Below are positions 31,271 through 39,925 of a stretch of DNA of 50,377 bases, one piece after another. A program made the position numbers and the translations under genes. Below the pieces are notes generated by a model. It saw only the letters and a list, made by a program, of their open reading frames with translations. It had not been told where the DNA came from and made no database searches. This DNA comes from Eubacteriales bacterium (GTDB lineage Bacteria > Bacillota > Clostridia > Tissierellales > GPF-1). The stretch's first letter is position 1. Every line of letters begins with the position of its first letter. The DNA is taken from NCBI GenBank assembly GCA_030625815.1, contig DAOUQF010000029.1, positions 1-50,377 on the forward strand. The letters are read 5' to 3'.

Positions 31271-34210
31271 CTATTTCTTTAAACTCTTTATAAAAACTTC
31301 CTTATCATGGAATGTCTTTAATCGATTGATAAATTCTGGATCCTGTAACAATTCGTGAAGGCTGAGAACCCATTCCATCGCATCCTCTCGGAATGCCAAT
31401 AAGAAAATGAATTGCACCTCCAGATCATCCTTCCAGAAAATCGGTTGTTCCAGTCTCATTACCGAAATTGCGTTTCGACGAATCGTTCGAGGATCCGCAT
31501 GTGGAATCGCGATCCCATTTGCCAAGACGGTCATTCCCTGAGTTTCCCGCTCCAAAACAGCGGATACAAACCCCTCTGTAATATATCCCTCATCCAACAT
31601 CGGCTCCGCCATTTGACGAATGATTTCTTCCTTGTCTTGAATGGGTTCATCGATCCAAATGCGATTTGCATCGAAAAGGGATTGCAAGGACCCCTTCGGG
31701 TGGGAAGAATATGGGATGTTTCGCTCCAGCAAGTGATGGAGTCGATTGACGCCTTCCGTATGCAGCATCTCTTCCAAGGAAAAGAAGGGCACTTCCGGCA
31801 CATTGGGATTCACCGTTCCCAATATCCCCAAAACATTGTAGCGTTTCATGGTCGATCGAATCAAATAATTCAAATTCTCATCAATCGCGCCGATCGGTAT
31901 GATATGAATATTCTCTTCATACTCTTGGGTAATATCCCGCACCAGATTCATAATCTTGATCGCGGAACCCTCTCCCGTAATGCAAATGGTAATTAAGGCA
32001 AATTCCTTGCGCTTGTCCTTTTGGCGTTTGGCAATTCGGCTGATGTACTTCGGATCCTCTTCCAAGGTGTCCGCCACTACCTCCAAATCGGCATTGGGCA
32101 ACATGGCTCGACGCACCCCTTCAATGACCATCAGGGTATCTACACGACCAAGGCTTCGGGTTCGAATCCCTGTTTCCCGGGTAATAATCTCCCCGAATGT
32201 CACCAAGGATCCCATATCCACCAAAAGGAGCACTCCGCGTCCCTCATCGATATGTTTCACCATCTCGTGGGTTCGTGCCAGCGCCGCTTCCGGCTTTTCA
32301 TCAAGAGACATGCAGACGGACCTGCAATGAGTCACGCCCAACAATCGGTTGGCTACATCCGCCATTCCCTGGGCAACGGTGCCGTGGGTCACGACAATCA
32401 CACCCACCCTCGCCTGGTTTTCCTCTTCTTTTTCCATCATATTCAGATACATGGCGATAAATCCAGCCTCGTCTTCCGGAAGGATCAAATCAATCTCATT
32501 TTCAATGATTTGCACCATCTCGAGGGCGACGGAGTATTCGTAGCCATGCTTCCGCTTGATGTTTTCCAATTTCGGATTGCGGACAGTTTTTCCTTCCTTC
32601 AATCGCTCAATGGTTGTGGAAACATGGATCGCCAACACATAATAGAGTCGATCGCCGTCAATCTCCAACTTCCGCTTTGCGATTCGAATCATCTGATCCA
32701 CAATGCTGATGGTTTCAAAACCAACAATATTGGCCAGATCATTCTTGTTGATCGGTTTAACATTCGCTTCGAACTTGTGAACCAATTGCTTCAGCTTGTT
32801 CTCCGTTTCGTTTCCGATCATATAGTTCACCAATTCATCCCCCAGTTCCTGAGATTTCAAATCGGCATAACGCTGTTCAATATATTGATAGATTTCCTGT
32901 GAAAATCCATACAATCCATCTTTAATAAATACCTTCTTCGTTCCCGTATCGGGACCGACTTGAAGATCATTCAGGCCAACCAATTCCTCGATTTCCTGTC
33001 GCTTGCCTTCATATTTCAGCAGTCCACGCTTTGCGGATTGCGGCAGTTCATCCACCGTAATCACGATCTCTTCGGATTGTCCCACCACTTGTTTCAAGAA
33101 TCCACGGGCTGCTGACACCTGCACATCACTCTTCAGCTGCCCAACATTTCCCGGGCAATCATAAAGCAGCAAACACCGCACGGCTTCATTGGTCACTCGA
33201 ATATGTCGATTGGTTCGAAAGGATTCCCGAGATACCAACGCATGCACAATTTCCACCCGCTCCTCAATGGGTCGTTCCGCCAGGTTTGGCACTTCAATCA
33301 CCATGGGGATCCGTCTGCGAAAGGTCATCAAGAGATTCGAATCAGGATTCTCCGTTGTCGCAGCTACGATGGTCACCTGCGCTTTTCGCGTGGCGTCCGT
33401 CTCGCCCAATCGTCGAAACCGTCCCTTGTCGATCAGATAGAACAAAAGCTCTTGTCCCTCCGGCGGCAAGCGATGAACCTCGTCGAGAAACAGAATGCTC
33501 CCATTGGCCTGTTCCACCAATCCCTTTCGATCCTTCTCCGCTCCCGTGAAGGCTCCCTTGACATATCCGAACAATTGCGCCATCAACAGCTGTGGATTAT
33601 CGGCATAGTCGGCACAATTGAAAAGAATCATATCTGAGTTGCTTTTCACAACGCCCTGCTTTTTGGCAAAATCAAACATGGCATAAGCAAGCTCGCTTTT
33701 CCCGACCCCGGTTTCCCCAAGAATCAAGGTATGCAACCCGTGAGGCGGATACAACATCGCCGCTTTGGCTTGCTGAATCGAATGCTTCATGCTTCCGGCT
33801 GCACCAATCAAGGTACTGAAGGCAACCTCTCCAACCGCAACATGATTGGATTTTTTTTGTATCGGGTTCAAGTTTTCCGCTTGACTGCCTGTTGGCGGCT
33901 CCGCGTCAATATTCAAATCCTCAAGCTTTCCCTTTAGGGTGCGCACACTCTGCCGAGATACCTGAAAACCTTCTGTTTTTAACCGATCCGTCAATTCGCG
34001 TTCCGAAAGCCCCTCATTTTTTTTCATGATTTCGGTCATTCGTTTCGCCAAAATTCGTTCTCGGCGGGCTCTTGAATTCAAAACGCCCATTTCTTTTCGG
34101 GTCAGGGTCACCACCTCTCGGCGTACCCCTAATTGTTTCGCAATCTCTTGATCACTTAAGGGATTTTTTACATCTTCATTTGCAATAATTTGTCGAATCT
34201 GCTCTTTCAT
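31271..34210 (-). CDS. LevR-like sigma-54 activator with PRD, IIA-Man, IIB-like and IIA-Fru/Mtl domains
   Basis: A protein of 979 residues. N-terminal helix-turn-helix parts (about 15-100) precede the AAA+ sigma-54 interaction domain, with Walker A GETGVGKS (165-172), GAFTGA (219-224) and ILFLDEVHR (near 240). A PTS regulation domain has a candidate His in LAIHVSTTIERL (near 529). A IIA-Man domain has VVTHGTVAQG (His near 609). A IIB-Gat-like segment follows (ITICITGEGSA, near 743), and the end (about 856-979) is a IIA-2 domain with IAIPHADP (His near 904). LevR normally ends in a second PRD, so the C-terminal IIA is unusual. ATG 34210 follows GGAGGG. A sigma-54 promoter lies directly upstream. 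Confidence 0.93.
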   Translation of the reverse strand: MKEQIRQIIANEDVKNPLSDQEIAKQLGVRREVVTLTRKEMGVLNSRARRERILAKRMTEIMKKNEGLSERELTDRLKTEGFQVSRQSVRTLKGKLEDLNIDAEPPTGSQAENLNPIQKKSNHVAVGEVAFSTLIGAAGSMKHSIQQAKAAMLYPPHGLHTLILGETGVGKSELAYAMFDFAKKQGVVKSNSDMILFNCADYADNPQLLMAQLFGYVKGAFTGAEKDRKGLVEQANGSILFLDEVHRLPPEGQELLFYLIDKGRFRRLGETDATRKAQVTIVAATTENPDSNLLMTFRRRIPMVIEVPNLAERPIEERVEIVHALVSRESFRTNRHIRVTNEAVRCLLLYDCPGNVGQLKSDVQVSAARGFLKQVVGQSEEIVITVDELPQSAKRGLLKYEGKRQEIEELVGLNDLQVGPDTGTKKVFIKDGLYGFSQEIYQYIEQRYADLKSQELGDELVNYMIGNETENKLKQLVHKFEANVKPINKNDLANIVGFETISIVDQMIRIAKRKLEIDGDRLYYVLAIHVSTTIERLKEGKTVRNPKLENIKRKHGYEYSVALEMVQIIENEIDLILPEDEAGFIAMYLNMMEKEEENQARVGVIVVTHGTVAQGMADVANRLLGVTHCRSVCMSLDEKPEAALARTHEMVKHIDEGRGVLLLVDMGSLVTFGEIITRETGIRTRSLGRVDTLMVIEGVRRAMLPNADLEVVADTLEEDPKYISRIAKRQKDKRKEFALITICITGEGSAIKIMNLVRDITQEYEENIHIIPIGAIDENLNYLIRSTMKRYNVLGILGTVNPNVPEVPFFSLEEMLHTEGVNRLHHLLERNIPYSSHPKGSLQSLFDANRIWIDEPIQDKEEIIRQMAEPMLDEGYITEGFVSAVLERETQGMTVLANGIAIPHADPRTIRRNAISVMRLEQPIFWKDDLEVQFIFLLAFREDAMEWVLSLHELLQDPEFINRLKTFHDKEVFIKSLKK

Positions 34211-34232
34211 GATTCCCTCCACCCTCTATACT

Positions 34233-34249
34233 TGCAAGTCCCGTGCCAA
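34233..34249 (-). promoter_or_regulatory. Sigma-54 promoter of the PTS operon
   Basis: On the minus strand TTGGCACGGGACTTGCA matches the sigma-54 consensus, with GG and GC exactly 10 nt apart. Transcription would begin near 34222, giving a very short leader with GGAGGG before ATG 34210. An inverted repeat ATACC-N11-GGTAT (34258-34278) just upstream could be an activator site, though it is close. Confidence 0.88.
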
Positions 34250-34319
34250 AACAAAACATACCATTCAAATCCGGGTATTTTTGGCGGTTTTTCCAATGAA
34301 AACCTTTTCTCATAGCCTG

Positions 34320-34328
34320 AGTATATCA
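34320..34328 (-). promoter_or_regulatory. Possible basal sigma-A promoter of the regulator
   Basis: TGA followed by TATACT forms an extended -10 about 110 nt before the regulator start. It could give basal regulator levels. Weak evidence. Confidence 0.35.
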
Positions 34329-34383
34329 CACACCATACCATACGGACAAACTATCCCAACCACGAAACCGAAATAAACCAAAC

Positions 34384-34408
34384 AAAAAAACCCAGCTTCC
34401 GCTGGGTT
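34384..34408 (-). terminator. Terminator of ispD
   Basis: AACCCAGC and GCTGGGTT around a tetraloop, with T7 on the minus strand. It overlaps the ispD stop codon. Confidence 0.85.
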
Positions 34409-35111
34409 ATTTCCAATTCCATAAAATTGCCTTGGCAAACTTCAAATCATCCGGGGTGGTAATCTTGATATTATCATAGTTCCCCATCACCATATGAACC
34501 GGATAGCCCAACTGTTCCACCAGCGAACTGTCATCCGTTGCCTTGATTTCTTCATCCTGCGCCCTCAAATGAGCATCCACGATAAATTCATAGACAAAAC
34601 TCTGGGGGGTTTGCACGGACCAAAGGCTCTTTCTCTGAGGTGTATACCGAATCTTTTGTTGCTGATCAATCACCTTGATCGTATCCTTCACCGGCACCCC
34701 AACGACGCAAGCGCCGTGTTCGATCACCCCTTTGATGCTGTCGAGAATCAACCGCTGATTCACAAAAGGACGAGCGCCATCATGAATCAAGACAATATCG
34801 CAAGCTGGATCCACTGACATCAATCCGTTGAACACCGAATCCTGCCGCGTTTCCCCTCCGGCTACAATGGCTTTCACCTTCGAAAAGGGATAATCCGATT
34901 GAAATTCCGCGTGCAGGTACGCCAATTCTTCCAGTTTCGCCACAACCACAATCTCATCCACCTCCTCGCATTGCTGAAAGGCTTCCAAGGTATGAGCCAA
35001 GATGGGGCGATTCTCCATAATGATAAATATTTTGTTCATATCATGTTCCATACGTGTGCCCATTCCCGCCGCTGGGATCACCGCGGAAATAAATTTGCCT
35101 TCATAACTCAT
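34407..35111 (-). CDS. ispD: 2-C-methyl-D-erythritol 4-phosphate cytidylyltransferase
   Basis: A protein of 234 residues that forms CDP-methylerythritol in the MEP isoprenoid pathway. The nucleotidyltransferase signature AVIPAAGMGTRM is at the start, IVAGGETRQDSVFNGL is near 83, VLIHDGARPFV near 107 and the substrate-binding TPQRKSLWSVQTPQSF near 150. It follows carD and yacL, the usual Firmicutes order, but ispF does not follow; the gene is closed by a terminator. A second terminator-like hairpin separates it from yacL. Confidence 0.94.
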   Translation of the reverse strand: MSYEGKFISAVIPAAGMGTRMEHDMNKIFIIMENRPILAHTLEAFQQCEEVDEIVVVAKLEELAYLHAEFQSDYPFSKVKAIVAGGETRQDSVFNGLMSVDPACDIVLIHDGARPFVNQRLILDSIKGVIEHGACVVGVPVKDTIKVIDQQQKIRYTPQRKSLWSVQTPQSFVYEFIVDAHLRAQDEEIKATDDSSLVEQLGYPVHMVMGNYDNIKITTPDDLKFAKAILWNWK

Positions 35112-35130
35112 GGTTCTCTATTTCCTCCAT

Positions 35131-35157
35131 AAAAAATGGTTCGATAAAATCGAACCA
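35131..35157 (-). terminator. Terminator-like hairpin between yacL and ispD
   Basis: TGGTTCGAT-TTT-ATCGAACCA is a perfect stem followed by T6 on the minus strand. The ispD ribosome site follows at once, so this may be a partial terminator. Confidence 0.75.
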
Positions 35158-36255
35158 CTAATGATGATTTCTTTTCGCGAAAATCATTCGCCCCGCTGCC
35201 GTCTGTAAAACACTGGTAACGGATACAGTAATGGTTTGTCCAACCCATTGTCGTCCATTCTCCACAACAATCATGGTGCCGTCATCCAAGTATGCAACCC
35301 CTTGGTTGGCTTCTTTTCCTTCTTTGATAATCAGCGCTGTCATCGTTTCACCTGGCAAGACAATCGGTTTGACGGCATTGGCCAACTCATTGACATTCAA
35401 TACTTCAACCCCTTGAAACTGCGCAAGTTTATTTAGATTGTAATCATTGGTTACCACCTTGCCGCTCAACTCCTTGGCAAGTTTTAAAAGCTTCGAATCC
35501 ACTTCGGCAATTTCCTTAAAGTCTCTCGACGAGATCTCCACTTCGATATCCAATTCCTTTTGAATTCGATTTAAGATATCCAATCCTCTTCGACCCTTTT
35601 TCCGCTTCAAATCATCGGAAGAATCGGCAATGTGCTGAACCTCGCCCAATACGAACTCCGGCACCACCAACGGTCCCTCTAAAAAACCCGTTTCGCAAAT
35701 ATCCGCGATGCGGCCGTCAATAATCACACTGGTATCTAAAATCTTTGGAATCGATCCGCGTTTCTTTTTCTTAGCTCGGCCCCGGCTGGTATCTTTAGTG
35801 GAACGTTGAAAATTCTGTTGCATGGCCAACAAATCATCCTTGCGCTGCAAAGGCACCATAATGCCCAAGTACGCAAAAAACACGTACACCACAATGGAGA
35901 GATATGTCCCCACCTGCGGAATTTGCATCACCAAACTGCTGATTAAATAGGCGATGACAAGGCCCAGAATCAATCCAATGGCGGATAAAATAATATTCTC
36001 CAATGGAATCTTCCGCATGTCTTGCTCGATTCTTTCCATTTTCCCTTGGAAAAACGTGATTAAGCGGTTTGAGCTTAAAAAGAAAATAATTCCGAATAGC
36101 AAGGCAAAAACGCCATAGTAACCAAATAATAACGCAACCGCTCCAAACAATTTCTCCACATTGGGAAATAGAAAGAAAACAAAATTTCCGACGCCGATCC
36201 CGATCGTCATTCCCACTAAGGAAATTAACAATTTCATCACTTTCTTGATCGACAA
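35158..36255 (-). CDS. PIN/TRAM domain membrane protein (YacL family)
   Basis: A protein of 365 residues. Four hydrophobic segments lie in the first 135 residues (for example [17 protein letters not shown] and [20 protein letters not shown]). The cytoplasmic PIN nuclease-like domain starts near 170 with [15 protein letters not shown], and the TRAM RNA-binding domain forms the C-terminus ([28 protein letters not shown]). The start is TTG 36255, 7 nt after AGGAGG; no in-frame ATG fits better. The exact RNA target is unknown. It lies between carD and ispD as in other Firmicutes. Confidence 0.9.
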   Translation of the reverse strand: MSIKKVMKLLISLVGMTIGIGVGNFVFFLFPNVEKLFGAVALLFGYYGVFALLFGIIFFLSSNRLITFFQGKMERIEQDMRKIPLENIILSAIGLILGLVIAYLISSLVMQIPQVGTYLSIVVYVFFAYLGIMVPLQRKDDLLAMQQNFQRSTKDTSRGRAKKKKRGSIPKILDTSVIIDGRIADICETGFLEGPLVVPEFVLGEVQHIADSSDDLKRKKGRRGLDILNRIQKELDIEVEISSRDFKEIAEVDSKLLKLAKELSGKVVTNDYNLNKLAQFQGVEVLNVNELANAVKPIVLPGETMTALIIKEGKEANQGVAYLDDGTMIVVENGRQWVGQTITVSVTSVLQTAAGRMIFAKRNHH

Positions 36256-36278
36256 TGAACTTCCTCCTCTACATTATT

Positions 36279-36755
36279 TTATGAGATACATTCATTAACT
36301 TCTATTTGAATGGCCTCTGTTTCTTTTCCGCTGGCCAAAGCCAATTCGCTGATCAGCATTTGCTGAACATCCGACAGCATCTTTCTCTCGCCAGTCGATA
36401 ATCCGCGTTCCCGATCTCGTATGAACAGATTGCGGTATACGTCTGCAACTTCTGCAATATCTCCACCCTTGATCTTCTCCATATTCGCACGAAATCGCTT
36501 GTTCCAATTCGATTCCATTTCTGTTTGTTCTTGAGAAAGAATATCGTAAACGGCTGCAATCTCCGCCTCTGTAATCACCGGACGCAAACCAACCTCAAGC
36601 GCACGCTCTTCCGGTACGGAAACTGTCAAATCCGATGACAACATTTGTATAATCAAATAGATTCGTCTCTTTCCTAAAACGGTTTTTTCTTCAATACCCT
36701 CGACAGTTCCTGCCCCATGACTAGGATATACAACCTGATCCCCAACTTTAAACAT
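36279..36755 (-). CDS. CarD family transcriptional regulator
   Basis: A protein of 158 residues. The N-terminal RNA-polymerase-interacting Tudor-like domain has FKVGDQVVYPSHGAGTVEGI and the C-terminal helical domain has DVYRNLFIRDRERGLSTGER. CarD/CdnL proteins bind RNA polymerase beta and stabilise open promoter complexes. The ribosome site AAAGGGAGG precedes the ATG. It is the first gene of the carD-yacL-ispD unit and has two candidate promoters upstream. Confidence 0.93.
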   Translation of the reverse strand: MFKVGDQVVYPSHGAGTVEGIEEKTVLGKRRIYLIIQMLSSDLTVSVPEERALEVGLRPVITEAEIAAVYDILSQEQTEMESNWNKRFRANMEKIKGGDIAEVADVYRNLFIRDRERGLSTGERKMLSDVQQMLISELALASGKETEAIQIEVNECIS

Positions 36756-36784
36756 AATATACCTCCCTTTAGGCTACTGATACC

Positions 36785-36847
36785 ATTATACCATAAAGTG
36801 GGAGAAAATTAAAAAAATATTATATCAGGGGGCTTTTCAATTGTCAA
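36785..36847 (-). promoter_or_regulatory. Tandem promoters of carD
   Basis: The distal promoter is consensus: TTGACA (36842-36847), a 17-nt spacer and TATAAT (36819-36824). A second TATAAT (36785-36790) nearer the gene has a poor -35. Confidence 0.8.
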
Positions 36848-36870
36848 GAATGAGGTGAGATTTTTCCTAA

Positions 36871-36937
36871 ATAAAAGAAAGATCCGCTGGAATCCCCCTC
36901 ATTCTACCACAGAAAAGAGGTTTCCAAAGGATCTTTC
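36871..36937 (-). terminator. Long imperfect hairpin after radA
   Basis: GAAAGATCC...GGATCTTTC (36877-36885/36929-36937) encloses GGAA/TTCC and CCTC/GAGG, followed on the minus strand by TTTTAT. It is a probable terminator of radA, longer than the others in the window. Confidence 0.6.
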
Positions 36938-36977
36938 AAGATTGTTTATAAATTCCTTACATTTGTGTGGGTGAAGT

Positions 36978-38339
36978 TCATTCAAAGATGACATCAATGG
37001 CTTCTCTAATCGTTCTCACCCCGATTAATTGAATTGAAAATGAAGAGGATTTCAATTGCGACAGATTCGATTGTGGCAAAATCACCTTGGAAAATCCAAT
37101 CTTCTCCGCCTCCAAAATCCGCTTCTCCGCAAATTGAACGCTTCGAATTTCTCCGGTCAGTCCGATCTCTCCCATAACCGCCATTCGCGGATCGATAGGC
37201 GCATCCCTGAGGGACGAGGCAATTGCTGCAGCAATTCCCAAATCGAGGGCCGGTTCCTTGACGCTGATCCCCCCTGCCAGATTCAAATAGGCGTCAAAAA
37301 TTTGCGTCTGCATCCCCAAATGCTTCTCCAGCACAGCCAGCTGCAACAGGATTCGGCTCTGCTCCATCCCATTAACCACCCGTCGTGGATTGCCGAAAGC
37401 CGTTTGGCTCAATAAAGCTTGAATCTCCACCAGCATCGGGCGCGTTCCTTCGATGCTCGGCACCACCACAGATCCCGAGGCATGCTCGGGCCTCTCGCTC
37501 AACAAAAAAGCGGAAGGATTCTCCACCTCCACCAATCCCTCGGTGCGCATCTCAAACATTCCGATCTCATTGGTAGAACCGAATCTATTCTTAACCGCTC
37601 TCAGTATCCGATAGGCATTGTATCGATCTCCCTCGAAATACAAGACCGTATCCACCATATGCTCCAGCACCCGAGGGCCGGCAATGCTCCCCTGTTTGGT
37701 GACGTGACCGATAATAAAAGTCGGTATCCGTTTCCCCTTGGCGATCTGCATCAATCGATTGGTACACTCCCGAACCTGGCTCACGCTTCCCGGCGCCGAT
37801 GCCACTTGCGTCGAGTGCACCGTTTGAATCGAATCAATAATCAGGCATTCCGGCTTCTCCAGATCAATCGAAACTTCCACCTGCTCCAAATCGTTCTCGG
37901 ACAACACCAGCAAAGAATCTTCCAATGCGCCCAGACGCTCCGCTCGCATCCGCAGCTGTTCCGGTGATTCCTCTCCGGAAACATACAAGACCTTCAACCC
38001 TTGATTGGCCAAATGCTTAGCCACCTGCAGAACGATCGTCGACTTGCCGATTCCAGGATCTCCGCCGACCAAAACCATGGATCCGGGAACCAATCCCCCG
38101 CCCAGCACGCGGTTAAACTCGCCGATTCGTGTATCGATTCTTGCATATTGCCCCATCTTCACTTCCGAAAGGGGCTGCGGCTTGCTCACGGATCTCGCGC
38201 TCCGAGTCGCCACCGTTTTTGATTCCTCTATTTCTTCCACCAGGGTGTTCCACTCTCCGCATCCCGGACAGCGCCCCATCCATTTTGGGCTTTCATAGGC
38301 ACAGTTTTGACAGACAAACTTGGTACGTATCTTTGCCAT
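36978..38339 (-). CDS. radA: DNA repair protein RadA
   Basis: A protein of 453 residues. The N-terminal C4 zinc finger has CQNC...CPGC. The RecA-like ATPase has Walker A GGDPGIGKST near 90 and the RadA-specific KNRFGSTNEIG motif. The C-terminal Lon-protease-like domain lies from about 340 (LGIAAAIASSLRDAP). RadA is a helicase that promotes branch migration in recombination repair. ATG 38339 was chosen because the zinc finger follows directly; the longer frame overlaps the galT terminator and has no ribosome site. Confidence 0.95.
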   Translation of the reverse strand: MAKIRTKFVCQNCAYESPKWMGRCPGCGEWNTLVEEIEESKTVATRSARSVSKPQPLSEVKMGQYARIDTRIGEFNRVLGGGLVPGSMVLVGGDPGIGKSTIVLQVAKHLANQGLKVLYVSGEESPEQLRMRAERLGALEDSLLVLSENDLEQVEVSIDLEKPECLIIDSIQTVHSTQVASAPGSVSQVRECTNRLMQIAKGKRIPTFIIGHVTKQGSIAGPRVLEHMVDTVLYFEGDRYNAYRILRAVKNRFGSTNEIGMFEMRTEGLVEVENPSAFLLSERPEHASGSVVVPSIEGTRPMLVEIQALLSQTAFGNPRRVVNGMEQSRILLQLAVLEKHLGMQTQIFDAYLNLAGGISVKEPALDLGIAAAIASSLRDAPIDPRMAVMGEIGLTGEIRSVQFAEKRILEAEKIGFSKVILPQSNLSQLKSSSFSIQLIGVRTIREAIDVIFE

Positions 38340-38361
38340 TTCCTCTCCCCCATTCCTTCCT

Positions 38362-38367
38362 ATTATA
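38362..38367 (-). promoter_or_regulatory. -10 element before radA
   Basis: A perfect TATAAT lies 23 nt before the radA start, just after the galT terminator. The -35 region is weak. Confidence 0.45.
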
Positions 38368-38380
38368 ACAAATCTAAAAC

Positions 38381-38410
38381 AAGAAAACACCAGTCTCTTG
38401 GACGGGTGTT
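38381..38410 (-). terminator. Terminator of the gal operon
   Basis: AACACC-C-GTC pairs with GAC-T-GGTGTT around CAAGA, followed by TTCTTGTTTT on the minus strand. Confidence 0.7.
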
Positions 38411-38434
38411 CGCTTGAAAGCTCTAAAAATGCAC

Positions 38435-39925
38435 TTATTGACAAGTCCGCAAAAAAATTTCGAAGGCCTGAATCCCTTCTGGGGTTTGTTTAAAAACACC
38501 GGCATCTTCCAGGACCTTCTCAAAAACAGAACCAATCGCCTGATCGACCCGCATTCTTGCTTCCCTCAAATCTAAGGGGATCTGCGGACTGTCCAAAAAA
38601 CAATTTACCATCGGTTGATGATGAGCCAGTGATTCCGGCAATTTGCTTGTTTCCTTTTCCAGCAGCCAAGCCGCCAAATCAATTCGATCCTGCTGGAGGC
38701 GCGCCGGCAGAATCGCTCGTCCCATCACCTCGATCAAGCCGATATTTTCCTTCTTGATGGAATGCCAGGACTGATGCGGATGGAAAATCCCATCGGGGTA
38801 CCGACCGTTTTGCCGATTGTTTCTCAGCACAATTTCCATGCAATAGCCCCGCTCGTCTCTTCGGACAATGGGCGTAATGGTTTGATGCGGCTGATTGGTT
38901 TCCGCCACAATCCCCAAGGCTGGGTTGTCGTATTGGCGCCAAATCCCCTGAATCCGTACCGCCATGGCAATCATGGCTTCACGATCATGGCCTCGCAAAC
39001 GAATCGCGCTCATGGGCCAATTCATTCGATAAACCTCTACGCCCTGAACTGAAAACATCGCATGGTCCCCCGCCTTCATCATGGGAAAGAGATGCCGCCC
39101 CCCCTGAAAGTGATCATGAGAGAGAATCGATCCTCCGACAATGGGCAGATCCGCATTGGATCCAATAAAATAGCCCGGAAATCGATCGACAAAATCAAAG
39201 AGACGCACAAATGATTTCTCCGTAATTTTCATCGGCGTATGGAAATTATTAAAACATATACAATGTTCGTTATAGTAGAGGTACGGGGAAAATTGCAAAC
39301 TCCAATTTTCCTCCGCCAGGATCACGGGAATCACACGGTGGTTCCGTCTTGCCGGACGCTGCAAATCTCCCCCGTTCCCAACATTCTCCAAACACAACAC
39401 ACATGCCGGATAACCCGACTTTTTTTCCTTCGCCTGCAATGCAATCACCTTTGGATCCTTTTCCGGCTTGGACAGATTGATGGTGATTTCCAAATCACCG
39501 GAAGCGGTCTTGGCAATCCACTCCTCATTCTTTGCAATCTCCCCCATTTGAATATATCCAGATTTTTGACTCAATTGATAGAAGTAAGCAAGGGCGGCAT
39601 CCGAAGATTCCTCGCGCTCCAGCTCTTCAAACCGTCGTTTCACCTCGGAAGGTCGCGGCATCAGAATATCCATGGCATCCATCATCCAACGCTGGCGGCA
39701 GGGCGGAAGATCCTCAACCCGATCCCTTTGAACCTGACTCTTCACAAGGGCTTCAAGCATTGATTGCGGGGTTTCCGGAATCGCAATTTCTTCCGGCTCC
39801 CAATCGCCTTTTTCTTCGCATCCCGAATGATCGAACAGGCGATTGCGCACATAAGGCAAATCAACGTCTTCTATTAATTTCCACGAGCGACCATAGGCGA
39901 TCAATTGCTCCAGTTTGGCTCTCAT
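38435..39925 (-). CDS. galT: UDP-glucose-hexose-1-phosphate uridylyltransferase (Firmicutes type)
   Basis: A protein of 496 residues, the length of the Firmicutes GalT family and not of the shorter E. coli type. It exchanges UMP between UDP-glucose and galactose-1-phosphate. Recognisable parts are the N-terminal DLPYVRNRLFD, the central CVLCLENVG, FSPYLYYNEHCICF and SILSHDHFQGG with conserved His. ATG 39925 overlaps the galE stop (TGATG) and follows AAGGAGG. Last gene of the gal operon. Confidence 0.94.
   Translation of the reverse strand: MRAKLEQLIAYGRSWKLIEDVDLPYVRNRLFDHSGCEEKGDWEPEEIAIPETPQSMLEALVKSQVQRDRVEDLPPCRQRWMMDAMDILMPRPSEVKRRFEELEREESSDAALAYFYQLSQKSGYIQMGEIAKNEEWIAKTASGDLEITINLSKPEKDPKVIALQAKEKKSGYPACVLCLENVGNGGDLQRPARRNHRVIPVILAEENWSLQFSPYLYYNEHCICFNNFHTPMKITEKSFVRLFDFVDRFPGYFIGSNADLPIVGGSILSHDHFQGGRHLFPMMKAGDHAMFSVQGVEVYRMNWPMSAIRLRGHDREAMIAMAVRIQGIWRQYDNPALGIVAETNQPHQTITPIVRRDERGYCMEIVLRNNRQNGRYPDGIFHPHQSWHSIKKENIGLIEVMGRAILPARLQQDRIDLAAWLLEKETSKLPESLAHHQPMVNCFLDSPQIPLDLREARMRVDQAIGSVFEKVLEDAGVFKQTPEGIQAFEIFLRTCQ

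Noticed and set aside
32021-32902. Long open frame (293 codons) antisense to the LevR-like gene
   Set aside because: No ribosome site or recognisable protein pattern; the opposite strand encodes clear PRD and IIA domains. It is a codon-bias shadow.
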